Shown: positions 22,842 through 33,168 of the stretch, in pieces
How positions within the stretch are numbered: the stretch's first letter is position 1
Layout of the letters: the number at the start of each line of letters is the position of its first letter
Origin: Adiantum capillus-veneris
Lineage: Eukaryota > Streptophyta > Polypodiopsida > Polypodiales > Pteridaceae
Reading direction: 5' to 3'
NCBI GenBank assembly: GCA_014529385.2
Contig: CM043953.1
Location: 115,788,049-115,852,048 of the forward strand
Length of the DNA: 64,000 nucleotides
Program-made: the position numbers and the translations under genes
The notes under the pieces: model-generated
Told to the model about the DNA's origin: nothing
The model's input: only the letters and a program-made list of their open reading frames with translations
The model's database searches: none

Positions 22842-24766
22842 TTCTCCTTCCTTAGATTGCTTCTCCTTCCCTTCAAAGACTTAAAGACTTGGTAGGTCAT
22901 GAGTCCCCCCAAACTTTCCGTTGTCGTGCTTTCTACCTGTACCATGTAGTCAAACTCTTGCAGACGAACTAGCCATTTAGTAATTCTAGCAGACACATCC
23001 ATGTGTTGTACAACATAGGGAAATATTTCATCCGTGGTTAGAATCACAAATTGCTTAGGCAGCAAATATGACCTAAACTTTGTAGTTGCACATCTAAGAG
23101 CTAGGACTAAGTGTTCCACATGGGTGAAACCTTTCTCTCCTGCTGTCATCATTCGACTAGAGAAGTAGATTGGCCTCATGAAAGATGTCACCGTATCCTT
23201 TTGGAGTAGCACAACCCCCAATGAGTCATCACCAACACTTGAGGTGACATAGAATTTTTCATCCCACTTAGGTGGTGAGATAGTTGGCAGAGTGGCTAAG
23301 ACCTCCTTTACCTTGTTGTAGTGATGTTCACTTTCCTCGTCCCAAGTGAAAGTTGGTCTTTGATTGAGTTGTTGCAGTGGTAGAACAAGTTGTGATAGTA
23401 GATGTATGAATCTACTTAAGTACCTCACCTTCTGTAGAAAAGAGACCAGTTGACGTGCGGTCGTTGGTGAAGGTAGGGCTATGAGTGCGGACACCTTACT
23501 TGGGTCGGCGTTGATACCTTTTACTGAAATTTCATGGCCTAGTAGAATGACTTTACTCTCCCCAATGTGGCATTTATCCACATTTAATTGCCCACCTAGG
23601 CTCTGCAACCTGGCCAAACCTTCAGTTACCTTTTCTAAATGTGAAATACGGGAGCTATATATACAAAAATCATCAATGAACACTCTTATGGATGTTCCAA
23701 AGAACGGTTGAAAAACATACGTGACATATCTTTGGAATGTGGCAGGTGGATTTGTGAGACCAAATGGTATAACCCTGTATGTAAAACAACCCCATGGCGT
23801 GATAAAAGTGGTTTTTAGCTGATCTTCCAAGGCTATGCGTATTTGAAAGTATCCAGAATAACCATCACAGACGGTATAGCATTCAAAACCCACTACTTCA
23901 TTCAGAAATTCATCCAAGAAAGGGAGAGGAAAGTGGTCTCTCTTAGTAGCTGCATTTAGTGGTTTGTAGTCAACACAAACCCTCCACTTACCATTCTTTT
24001 TAGGCGTCACCACTACGGGTGACACCCATTCTGAGTTTTCTACAAGATAGATGAATCCCGCCTCCAGCAGTTTCCTTACCTCGGCCAAGAGTGCCTTTTT
24101 TTGTATGACCCCCAGTCGTCGTAGCTTTTGCACAACTGGTTTTACCCCTTCCTTCAGCTTAATATGATGTTCCACCACTGTAATGCCTGTGATTCTTTCA
24201 TAGTTGTCAATGAACAGGTTAGGAAATCCCATCAACATTTGCAAAAAACTATCTTTCTCCTCAAGTGTTAATTCCGTAGACAACATACCCTTCAACCTAC
24301 TTCCTCCTAGGCTAGGTGATTTGCTCTCCTCTTCATTGGGTTGCCCTTTTGGTGATGGATCACCAGTTGTGCTTACCATTTGTGGATCCTTCATAATGAT
24401 ATCCATCACATCAATGGAACTGTCACTTTCGTCGGTGGATGTGGTCTCCTCCTCAGAACTGGAAGATTCGCTAGTGGTTTCATCTACCGATGTTTCCAGA
24501 TTCATTTGCTTCTACTTGCCAATCCTCATGTCGTAGTAGATTGTCTCCCCTTTCTTACCGGTCATGCGTAGAAGGCCAGTACCCCAGTCCTGTTTTTCCT
24601 TCATGGCCATCAACCATGGCCTTCCCAAAATTAGTGGATGGCCCTCCCCCTTAGTAGGCATTACAAAAACATCTACCTCTACCTCAGTGTTGAAAGCTTT
24701 TATTTCACGGCACTTACCACACCCACACACTTTACTTTTGCGTTGTTTGCCATCTTTGCCTTGCAT
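22811..24766 (-). pseudogene. Protease end, reverse transcriptase and RNase H of inner Ty3 element
   Basis: The first 85 codons hold the protease end with ILGRPWLMAMK. A TAG at 24512-24514 separates them from the 564-codon remainder, which stays in the same frame. The reverse transcriptase blocks are present: SEWVSPVVVTPKKNGKWRVC, FPLPFLDEFLNEVV, GYSGYFQIRIALEDQLKTTF, PFGLTNPPATFQRY and catalytic VFIDDFCIYS. RNase H follows (FYVTSSVGDDSLGVVLLQKD, PIYFSSRMMTAGEKGF) but has lost some expected acidic residues, as is common where a second RNase H exists. One stop is the main defect. Confidence 0.85.
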
Positions 24767-26295
24767 GGAGAAGGCCTGTCAACCTCGAGCCCTAATCGAA
24801 GCATCATAGCTTTGCTCATTACACAGATTTGTGCGCCTCCATCAATGTAGGTGTTTCCAACCCTCTTTCCTTTTATGTTTACATCGACAATTGGAAGGAT
24901 GTCATCCATGTTGCATCCCGAAATTGCTCCGGCTACCTTTGTTTTGGAGCGTCTTGTACTTACCATTTTAAACCATTGTCGCCTTACTTTAGGTACAAGA
25001 TGTAGTAGTTGTGGCCATGTAATCTTTGGTCCTTGCTCTGCCACATCCAATGTTATATCATAGGGCTTAGAACGTTCCCCTAGCTGGAAGTCGGTGATGC
25101 CCAATTTCCGTCGTGGCCTAGATGGCCTCTTGCTAGTTTCTCCTCTCATGCTTCTCTCATCATCTGATTGTGTAGCCTTCTCCCTCCTAGCTCTTTTCAC
25201 AGTCATGGCTTCAAGTGGTTCTAAAAAGGTTACCTTCTCCTTACCCTTGTTCCTCTCCTTTGCTCTGGGTGGATCCACTACTACGGCTTTTGCTTTCTCT
25301 TCTAGCCTTATGATGTTTACAGGGAGATCAGGTGGTGGGGCTGGTGGAAGAGGTGGAATGGATGCTTGTAGTGGTGTCTGGGGTGGACGTAGAATTTGTG
25401 TTGGTGGGGGTGGTGCTCGGGGTGGGGGTGTTCTTTCTCTAGGGGGTGACAATTGGTTCCTTCTACCTCCTCTATTATAGTTTTGTCGTGGTTTGGGACA
25501 GTAGTACATACCGTGACTGTCTTCTCCGCAGTTGTAGCAATGATACTCCCTGTTTTGTCGTCGTGCTCTTCCAGGGTCTTGATCTCTTTCTTGACTCCTC
25601 CCTTGCTGTATTAAGTGGACAGACAAATTCTGCAGTTGGTCAGTAATATGGGCCAACATATCTTGTTGGTCATCTCTTACCCCAAGAGCCGGTGGTGGTG
25701 GTATGGTGGTTGTTGTAGTTGCTGGTCGACGCGATGTTCCTGCTTCTGTTGACTCCGTTTCTTTGGCTTTCATTCGCATCTTCTTGTCCTTAAGGCGAGC
25801 AATCTCAACGGCTAACTCGTACGTAGCCGGGAATCTACCTTTCACCTTCTCCTTGAGAAGCGGCCATAAGCCATGCGTGAACCGATCTTTTTTTAGGAAA
25901 TCGGGTGCGGCTTCCCCCCTTGCCAGTGACTCAACCCACCGTTCCCACAAATCCACAAATTTGGACTCATAGGTGACATATTCTAAAAGACCCTCCTGCT
26001 TCAAGTCTCTCAACTTGTCCCACAACTTTTCTGAAGTGGTACCTCCCCCAAAGAGCCTCTTAAAAGCGGTTTTTAAGGGTGCTTGTGGAAGTGCATTGTA
26101 CCATGATCTAGCTTCTAGCTTCATGAGATGCTTAAAGATTCTAACCCGGGATTCATCCGTATCTTTGTTGCTCACTACACATGCTACTTCAAAGTCATCT
26201 AGGCAGTCTGTTACCAAATCCTCCCCCTTCTTTCCTTTAAATGTTGGAAATGCTACACTTGCCATGATTACTAAGAGAGAGCTAGAAAGACACAC
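24700..26295 (-). CDS. Gag-protease of inner Ty3 element
   Basis: A 531-codon open frame; the likely start is the internal Met at 26265 (MASVAFPTF). The capsid-type gag domain includes KHLMKLEARSWYNALP, LWDKLRDLKQEGLLEYVTYE and FTHGLWPLLKEKVKGRFP. One zinc knuckle, CYNCGEDSHGMYYC, follows (C-X2-C-X4-H-X4-C), then a Pro-rich linker and the protease active site YIDGGAQICVMSK. The frame ends at 24700, while the protease end lies in the minus-one frame starting at 24766. No standard slippery heptamer was seen in the 67-base overlap, so an indel is more likely than programmed shifting. Confidence 0.9.
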   Translation of the reverse strand: MCLSSSLLVIMASVAFPTFKGKKGEDLVTDCLDDFEVACVVSNKDTDESRVRIFKHLMKLEARSWYNALPQAPLKTAFKRLFGGGTTSEKLWDKLRDLKQEGLLEYVTYESKFVDLWERWVESLARGEAAPDFLKKDRFTHGLWPLLKEKVKGRFPATYELAVEIARLKDKKMRMKAKETESTEAGTSRRPATTTTTIPPPPALGVRDDQQDMLAHITDQLQNLSVHLIQQGRSQERDQDPGRARRQNREYHCYNCGEDSHGMYYCPKPRQNYNRGGRRNQLSPPRERTPPPRAPPPPTQILRPPQTPLQASIPPLPPAPPPDLPVNIIRLEEKAKAVVVDPPRAKERNKGKEKVTFLEPLEAMTVKRARREKATQSDDERSMRGETSKRPSRPRRKLGITDFQLGERSKPYDITLDVAEQGPKITWPQLLHLVPKVRRQWFKMVSTRRSKTKVAGAISGCNMDDILPIVDVNIKGKRVGNTYIDGGAQICVMSKAMMLRLGLEVDRPSPCKAKMANNAKVKCVGVVSAVK

Positions 26296-27081
26296 TGCTT
26301 AACTTGCAAAAGTTTTTTTCTTCTTTACAAGGAGGCGTGTATACCCTCTTATACTAGGACATAGATTAAAACTTCAAACGGTACATTGCCTTGTACCAAA
26401 GGTAAGACAAATGGTTGATCTGATGCCAGAACCTCCAAAAACCGCTCCCCACCCGGCATGGTGTCAATGACGTGCTAGTAGTGAGCCTTCAAATCCAGTA
26501 TTACCTTGATTGAGCGTACACGTGTTGGTATGTGTGATCTGTCTTGAGGTAGGTTGTACTGATTCATGTGAAGCTTAGAGGTGCTTAGTCACTGTCCAAG
26601 ATTGTGGGAGAGGGTGGTGTTCTTTCCTGAAACAAACTCAGTAGATCCCTAGTTTCTCTAGTGAGAGTGTGAGCCAATGCTTCCGTTATCTATGCTGCAG
26701 CATCAGGTGCGACTTGAAAACTGACTGTGATAATTACCTCGGTGACTTGAGTTACCCGATTCTCAAAGTAGAATAGTGTTGATTCTCTATTGTGTAGAGC
26801 TCCTTCCATTTTGTTGTTGTGGGTTGGTTGTAGGTTGCGGACATGGTTTCGACCTTCTCCTTCTTCTTCTTGGCACTTGGCTTATGTATATCCACTGGGT
26901 TTGGCGTGTTGGTTGCCTCTCCCACTGCAAATCGATTACCGTTACGCCTGGCACTCGAGCTTCGATGGAGATGCAGAGTTCGTCTAGTTGTGCTTGGAGC
27001 TCTTCTTCTTCTGTCGTCCAATTAGCAAATCCTGCTAGCCATTCATCCATTCACAATAGTTTAAGGGTTTCATGAAAAGAT

Positions 27082-27100
27082 CCTCAGTGGGGGCACCAAA
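27082..27100 (-). other. Primer binding site of inner Ty3 element
   Basis: The minus strand directly after the 5' LTR reads TTTGGTGCCCCCACTGAGG. This TTTGG(C/T)GCC form resembles sites described for Tat/Athila-type elements rather than the Met-tRNA site. The exact tRNA was not determined. Confidence 0.6.
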
Positions 27101-27316
27101 TGACGGGAGCAAAGCGAACCCCGAACCCCGAACCCCGACGGCCTCTAAAACACCGGGGACCGAATGGCGCGCCTCGAGCCTGTCATGGTAAAGCAAACAG
27201 GGGAACCACCTAGCTTCAGCGGCTAGGACACAAACAACACACCACCATAACAAAGTTTTCATCCAAGAGAGATGGATGCTTGGGAGTAATGATGAAGAGG
27301 AAAGGGAATGAGATCA

Positions 27317-27353
<37 letters not shown>

Positions 27354-28668
27354 GGGAGGGGGTATAGCGGCTTAGTACTTAGGCACCACAAAAGGATGGC
27401 GAATCCGCACACCCTTCACACATACACAAGCTCACTCCAAAACACAAGACTAGGTGGCGATTCCGCACACCTCACATGGGCAAAACATTGGAAGAAAACA
27501 TACTCACAAAACCTCAAGCTTTATTTAGAGAATAAGGCGATGAAATGAGGAGCATAGGGTAGGGGAATGAGAAGGGAGAGAGTGGTAGAGCACATGGCGG
27601 ATAGGTGGGAGTTGATGGCGAAGACTCGCACGAGGATTATGGCCATCATCCTTCATTTAGTTGCCCTTCATCTTCCATAGCCAAGGGTGTAGAGGTCATG
27701 CTCAAGACAAGCATGGTGATTGCGGTGATGGTGATGGTGTGTGTGTGTGTGTGTGCACTAGGCACACACAGTGCATAGTGTGTTCTTTGGTGATGTTGTG
27801 TGTGTTTTTGTGTGATGGTGACCCCTCTTTATATAGGGGAGGAGGGGGGAGAAATTCTAGAATTTAGAAATGAAGAAATCATTATCTACATAGGCCATGT
27901 GACTGTGGGCCCCACTTGTCTGGCTGTGTATATATGTGCCAGAACAGCAGTCTCATGAGAGAGAGACTAAGAGAGAGAGAGGGGTTGATGAAAAAAAGTG
28001 AGAGGTGACATGGAGAATAAAGTAATTACAAGAGGGGAGAGAGGGGAGTGTGTTCAGAGGTGAATCTGTGTGCAGATGTGTGTGAACACAAGAAAAATCA
28101 GGTAACCATCGGGTGGGGATGGGTCTGTGGGAACCTTTTTCAGTGAAACTGAGTGTGTGTGAGTGTGGGGGAGGTTATTTAGCTACAAGTCAAGAGACAT
28201 GGCACCCTTTAGAGAGAGAGGGGGGTATTTAGGTCATGGGATATGATAGGAGAGAGAAAGAGGGGGTGGGGTATACTATTTTGGAAGATAGGGTAAGTTG
28301 CATGTGAGTTAAGGTGCATTATTGGTGAGTTGTAATGTATTATTGGTGAGAGGTGGGGTAGCTTGAGGGGAGAGAGAAAGGAGAAAGGACAAAGGGAAGA
28401 GACAGGGGGTTGACCTTTTGAGTGGAGGAGAGGAAAAGGGACACCCGGCAGGGCAACATTGAAGAAAAAGGAGGCAAGGTGGGGATGGGCTACCCCGTAG
28501 GCATGAGGTGGCCTATTTTACCTTTCTTATATATTTACATAATCATACTTTATTTTTTCTTGCTTTTTTCCAATGCCTTTTATCACTCCCTCCATAAGAG
28601 GGGGTTTTCATGGGGTGGGGATGAGAGAAGAGGGGTATGGGAGCTTGGCTTGTGAAAAGCCCCCATCA
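27101..28668 (-). repeat. 5' LTR of inner Ty3 element
   Basis: 1568 bp. Compared with the 3' LTR it has a shorter GA and GT run, an extra CCCCGAA-type repeat near 27120, and scattered substitutions. Confidence 0.95.
27827..27835 (-). promoter_or_regulatory. TATA box in the 5' LTR of inner Ty3 element
   Basis: The minus strand reads TATATAAAG inside CCCCTATATAAAGAGGGG. It is the only good TATA element in the LTR, is conserved in the other LTR (20175-20183), and is the probable core promoter for the element's transcript. Confidence 0.6.
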
Positions 28669-28672
28669 ACAG

Positions 28673-29402
28673 CATCACAAAATGGCATAGGGAATGAAAT
28701 AGTAATAGTTGTAGCATTTAACTTTCTGTAGTCCACACACACCCTCAACTTCCCATTCTTCCTTGGCTCAACAATAATTGGTGACAACCATGACACTTCA
28801 TTAACTGGCTTGATGAATCCTACTGCCAATAACTTATCTATTTCCTGCTTTACCTTCTTTGCAAAGTTGGGGTTCATTCTGTATCTTTATTGCATGATTG
28901 GTTTAGCATCCTCCCTAAGATTAATGTGATGTTGATGTAGTTCAGGATCAATGCCCTTTACCTGTGAATAATCCCATGCAAATACATCTTTATTCTCCTT
29001 CAACAACTGAATCAACCCTTTCAAAAATTCACCTTCAGCATGGATGCTGATTCTGACCATCTTGGGATCTTCTTCAGTTCCCAAATTAAACTCTTTGACT
29101 TCATCTTCTCTTACCCTAGTTGAGGTACCAAACCTTTTCTCATAAATCTTTTCTGCCATTATCGTTGCTTCCTTCTCCTCTTGATCAATCTGCTCTTTCT
29201 GAGGCACCTATAAATTCCGTTCCATCATCTGCAACACTTCAGATCCAGCTATTTCTTGGCCTGGAACTATCTGTACCTCATCTTCACCCTGGTCTTCACC
29301 CTTCTGTAATATCCCTTCTACATCAACCTCAAAGACAAGAACAATAGTGGGATTAGCTCTCAAAAATTCCTCCTCTTCATCATCTTCCACTGCATCTGCC
29401 AA
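28673..29402 (-). pseudogene. Linker and N-terminal reverse transcriptase of outer Ty3 element
   Basis: An acidic linker (DDEEEEFLRANPTIVLVFEV), then VFAWDYSQVKGIDPELHQHH and the reverse transcriptase start (KQEIDKLLAVGFIKPVNEVS, WLSPIIVEPRKNGKLRVCVD, YRKLNA). In-frame stops are TAG near 29208 and TAA near 28887, and there is a frameshift near 29402. The gene is cut at 28673 by the inner Ty3 element and continues at 19438. MPFCDAV before the cut joins LDAIVGHEMYSF after it in the correct frame. Confidence 0.85.
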
Positions 29403-29404
29403 GT

Positions 29405-29779
29405 TTATGGTCTGAGCACATAATGGTTTAGTCCTTGGAGGGATTTGTTTTCCCTTGATATGGTTATTGATTGCTTCCCCTTTCTCAACATGACCACATT
29501 TTCACCCCAATCCTGTTTAACTCTGGCTTGTCTAAACCAGGGTCTTCCCAACAACATCTTGTAGGAAGAATCTGAATCCTTCATTCTAAGCACCACAAAG
29601 TTCACAAAGAAAACCATGCCTGCAATTTCAATTGCTTGCTTCTTGAGGATGCCTAAAGGTTGGACTCTCCTCTGATCTACCATCTTTACTTGAAATGGTG
29701 TTGGAGACAATGTTCCTCCTAGCTTCAGTTTTCTATAAACTTCCTCAAGGAGTATATTCACCCTTGATCCTCCATCCAA
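29405..29779 (-). pseudogene. Protease of outer Ty3 element
   Basis: A retropepsin-type segment: the active-site motif LLDGGSRVNILLEEVYRKL and, about 70 residues on, the second motif MLLGRPWFRQARVKQDWG. It follows the Gag ORF in the same frame, separated by one TAA at about 29789, and a frameshift follows near 29405. It would cleave the element's polyprotein. Confidence 0.8.
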
Positions 29780-29788
29780 CAGAACCTC

Positions 29789-30919
29789 TTAAAAGAGCAT
29801 GCCTTGAAACACCACTGCCACAATAGGCACTACGAAATCCACATCTTCTATATCAATATGCTGCAACATTACTTCAAGACACTGGTTTGTCAACACTTGG
29901 TCTTGCTGACCCTGAATCTCCTTCAACAATTTCTCCTTAAAGGCTGGAACTATACATAATAATTGATCCAAGGACAATTGCAAGGGAGAATTCACAAGTA
30001 CCTCAAACCAATCTTCGTCTTCTTTCATTGGCATCAAACTTGCCTTGTCAAGCTTCTGTTGCTTCTTGGCTATCTCCAACTCTTCATTATCCTCCTCTGC
30101 ATACTGAACCTTCTCCTTCTGCACTTTTTCAAGAACCTTATCCCTCACATCTTTCTGCTCTCTCCAATTAATTGGTCCCTTATCTTTTGCTCTTTTAATT
30201 GCCAATGCTTCAACTTCTTCCACCTGACCACATTGGTAACAATCACAATACCAACCATCTTGATGTTCCTTCTTCTGCTCAGTCTGATATACAATGACTG
30301 GCTCTGGTTCTTGCTGCTCCTGAATTTCCACCAAAATAACATTAGCTTGAGCTTGTTGATTATGTTGTGGTTGTTGTTGCATTCCTTGTTGGTCTGACTG
30401 ACCAGGCCTCACAATGGGCATTCCTCTTTCTCCCCTGTGTCTAAACCATAAATCACAATTGAGACCAACCCAATGGTCTGGTGATCCACAATAGACACAA
30501 GGAATGACTCTATCTTGTCTTCTCTGATTCTTGTTTTTCTCTCTCCAAGGAGCTCTTGGAGATCTTGGTGGTCTCTGAAATGGTTGTCTTTCTCTTAATG
30601 GAGCTACTTGATTTGCTGCAGCTTCACCTCTACCTCTTCCTGCATTTGGCTGCTCCATATTCTTGGGGTTAAACCAACATCTAGAGGTGGTATGTCCTTC
30701 TTTGTCACATATTTCACAATACAACTTAGCTTTGTGTGGCAAAACTCAATAACCAATGGTCTTTAATTTACTCACCAATTCCCCTTCCTGAATTGCATTA
30801 TCCTTCTTGGACTTCTTCTTTGTGCTTTTCTTCTTCCTCTTTACCTTTCCTTCAACATCACTTGACTCAGTATCATCATCTGAATTAGCATCTGAATCAG
30901 TTTCATAAGGATCAGTGGA
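29789..30919 (-). pseudogene. Gag nucleocapsid part of outer Ty3 element, N-terminus lost
   Basis: Two zinc knuckles: CEICDKEGHTTSRC (C-X2-C-X4-H-X4-C) and CVYCGSPDHWVGLNC (a slightly longer spacing). Gln-rich and acidic stretches follow before the protease. Upstream of the listed 317-codon frame the same frame continues past one TGA to 30919 with an acidic then Lys-rich stretch (DANSDDDTESSD, KRKKKSTKKKSKK), then ends at a rearrangement junction with CACTA copy 2. The capsid domain and 5' LTR are absent from the window as far as I can see. Confidence 0.8.
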
Positions 30920-30921
30920 GT

Positions 30922-32896
30922 TTCAAGAATGTGGGTAATCTACTATGGGACCATCTGACCGGCAAGAAAGATACTTTGGGAGCCAGAGTTGACCTTAGAA
31001 ATGTGGATCGTATGGAGCAATATTGGCCGCAAACAGCGTCTGATGGATCGATAAAACTCCCTAAAGCACCATGGATTTTCACAGGAGCCCAAGAACACAA
31101 AGTAAAAGAGACCATTCGATCTTTGCGGACCCCCACTGGCGTAATGCACTCGCTCCGAACGTGTTTTACTAAAGAAGGAAAGCTTACCGGTTTGAAGTCA
31201 CACGATTGGCATAAAATGTGTCAGGTACGTTCATAGTGGACTTTAATATCATTGCATAAAATGTGGACTTTAATATCATTGCTGCACATACTTTACAGTT
31301 TATTTTACCGGTTGCCATTGAGGGATGTTTGTCTCTCGACATCCGTAACACAATCTACAAACTTGCAAAGCTGGTGCAATGGATCTCACAAAAGGAGATC
31401 AACGTAGACTCCATACCATTCGCCAAACTAAATGCTGCGGAGCTTGTGTGCATGTTTGAGAAACATTTTCCTACTACCATGCTAACCATTCAGGTGCATC
31501 TTCTTGTTCACATAGTTGATGAAGTGGAAATAGCTGGCACAGTTCATTCCAGATGGATGTTCTTCTTAGAACGTTTCATGAAAACGCTTAAGGGATATGT
31601 GCGTCAAAAGGCACGTCCGGAGGGTAGCATGGCAGAAGGTTGGTTGGTATCAGAGTCCCTAGTGTACATTGGAGAGTGGCTAGACGGATTTGATAAAGCT
31701 CGGGACACGCTATGGAGAACCATAGATGATGAGCGCATATCTGGGATTTTCATGTGCAATCTCGGTGTTGAGAAGAAGATGACGGAAGATCTAGAGGCTA
31801 AAATCAACTGATTTTGCATGCTTCACAATCCAGTGATGCAAAAGTGGATTTCACAATATGAGGATGCAAAGCAAGAGTGACAAAGGGCACGAATCGAGTG
31901 GAGACGGGGAAGACGACCACCGATGCACTATCTGACGGTTCTGGAGAGCCTACCAACATTCATGAGCTTAAGATGGTTGCACAACCAATTGAAAAGCGCA
32001 CAACAATGCGGTGAGGAAGTGACTGAGGAAGAGTGGGAGTACTCTCGGGGTTGCGCGACCAAGGTAAGTTTGCAATGTACGACTAGCTAGTGACTTTATT
32101 TCTAAACGTTTGAACGGCCACTCATAATCTTTGTTCATTTTAGTATAAGTCATACACAGCAGCATGGTGTAAAGGTCGACATTTTAGGGTGGAACGGATC
32201 GACAAAAAGCGTTTTACTCAAGATTGTGGAATCATGGCAAAATTTGAACAGTCTAGTTGACGACGTTCCTCTGATGTAGATCCTGTGGTGGCGGAACTCA
32301 CTTACTTTGGCACGCTACAAGAGATATTGAGGATCGATTACAGAGGATTTTTTGTCGACTTGTTCGACGTGCAATGGTTCAAGATAATCATGGAGGGTCG
32401 CAACGCTACTGTGCGTAGAGGAGAGTCTGGTTTTCTTGAGGTGGATTCCACTAAGAAATGGAATGACCTAAGAGACACTTTTGTACAACCCGAGCATTGT
32501 GAACAAGTAAGTATGTAAATAGTTAATATCCCCCTTTTACAAGTTATGTGCTTGAAAGCTCTCATGTAAGTTATGTGGCTCTGGCAGGTAATATTTCATC
32601 CTACAAAGTCTACATCAAACTAGTGGTATGTCATAGAGGTAGCCCCTCGTAGTGCAAGGACGTATGAAGGCTACCATGTGCCAATCACAACGGCATCAAT
32701 GGAGGAGATCAAAGAAGATGCTCAATCAGAAGCCGCTGCGGTGGTGCCAGACGAGCATCAAGATGCTACTACTCTATATGGGGTGCATGCAGAGGAGCTA
32801 CAAAATGAAACAGAGGATATGTGTTTAAACGGGGAGCTCTATATAGATATAGGAAGTTATGCTGAGTTATGCGAGGATGAGAGAGAGATCTCTTAA
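30922..32896 (+). pseudogene. Transposase 3' part in CACTA copy 2
   Basis: Corresponds to transposase exons 3 (part) to 6 of copy 1, including the DUF4218-type and DUF4216-type blocks. Stops include TGA at about 31809 (AAC TGA TTT), TGA near 31877 and TGA near 32259. Each is an Arg CGA in copy 1. A TAG replaces a Trp TGG codon near 32622. Inactive. Confidence 0.9.
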
Positions 32897-33168
32897 AGCC
32901 ACAAATATTGTATTTGAACAATTTTGCTCCGTGTTGTAAAAGCTCTGGCTCTCTAAGTACCTTCCATGGTGTCTAACGCTCTTTTCTACTCGCGCTCACA
33001 TCTTTTGATTGAAAATTCTGAGTTTTCAACTTGCCTCTTCTATCACTCAATTCATTGCGTCATTGTATTTATATGCGTCATTACGTCATTGTATTTAATG
33101 GTCTTTGCGTCATTGTCTACTCTATTCATTCAATATTAAGTTTAAATATTCGTGTGTTTAATGCAGGT

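Larger units (their letters stand above)
19439..28668 (-). mobile_element. Inner Ty3 element, complete and young (Tat-like, dual RNase H)
   Basis: The 9230-bp element has direct LTRs 19439-20995 and 27101-28668, ends TGATGGG...CCCATCA (5' LTR opening TGACGGG), and the 4-bp duplication ACAG (19435-19438 and 28669-28672). Removing it and one ACAG restores the reverse transcriptase frame of the outer element. Polypurine tract, primer site and a TATA box in each LTR are present. Domain order is gag, protease, reverse transcriptase, RNase H, a second RNase H, integrase; the second RNase H is the hallmark of plant Tat/Ogre-type elements. LTR differences by eye are about 2 percent plus microsatellite length changes, so insertion was recent. 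Confidence 0.95.
6203..30919 (-). mobile_element. Outer Ty3-type LTR retrotransposon, nested and truncated
   Basis: In minus orientation the order is Gag zinc knuckles (30.9-29.8 kb), protease, reverse transcriptase, RNase H, integrase (to about 16.9 kb), an extra ORF, a polypurine tract and the 3' LTR (14282 down to 6203). A CACTA element lies inside the 3' LTR and a second Ty3 element inside the reverse transcriptase. The 5' LTR and N-terminal Gag are missing: the element stops at 30919 against half of a CACTA element. All coding parts carry stops or frameshifts. The exact left LTR edge (TGTTGACAG at 6203) is inferred, since no second LTR is left for comparison and no target duplication can be shown. 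Confidence 0.8.

Noticed and set aside
24700-24766. Programmed minus-one frameshift between Gag-protease and reverse transcriptase
   Set aside because: No slippery heptamer or obvious pseudoknot was seen; a small indel is simpler. Kept as a low-interest finding only.
25094-26302. Several plus-strand ORFs opposite gag
   Set aside because: Shadows of the minus-strand gag frame; Gly/Val/Leu-rich complements of its Pro/Arg-rich linker.
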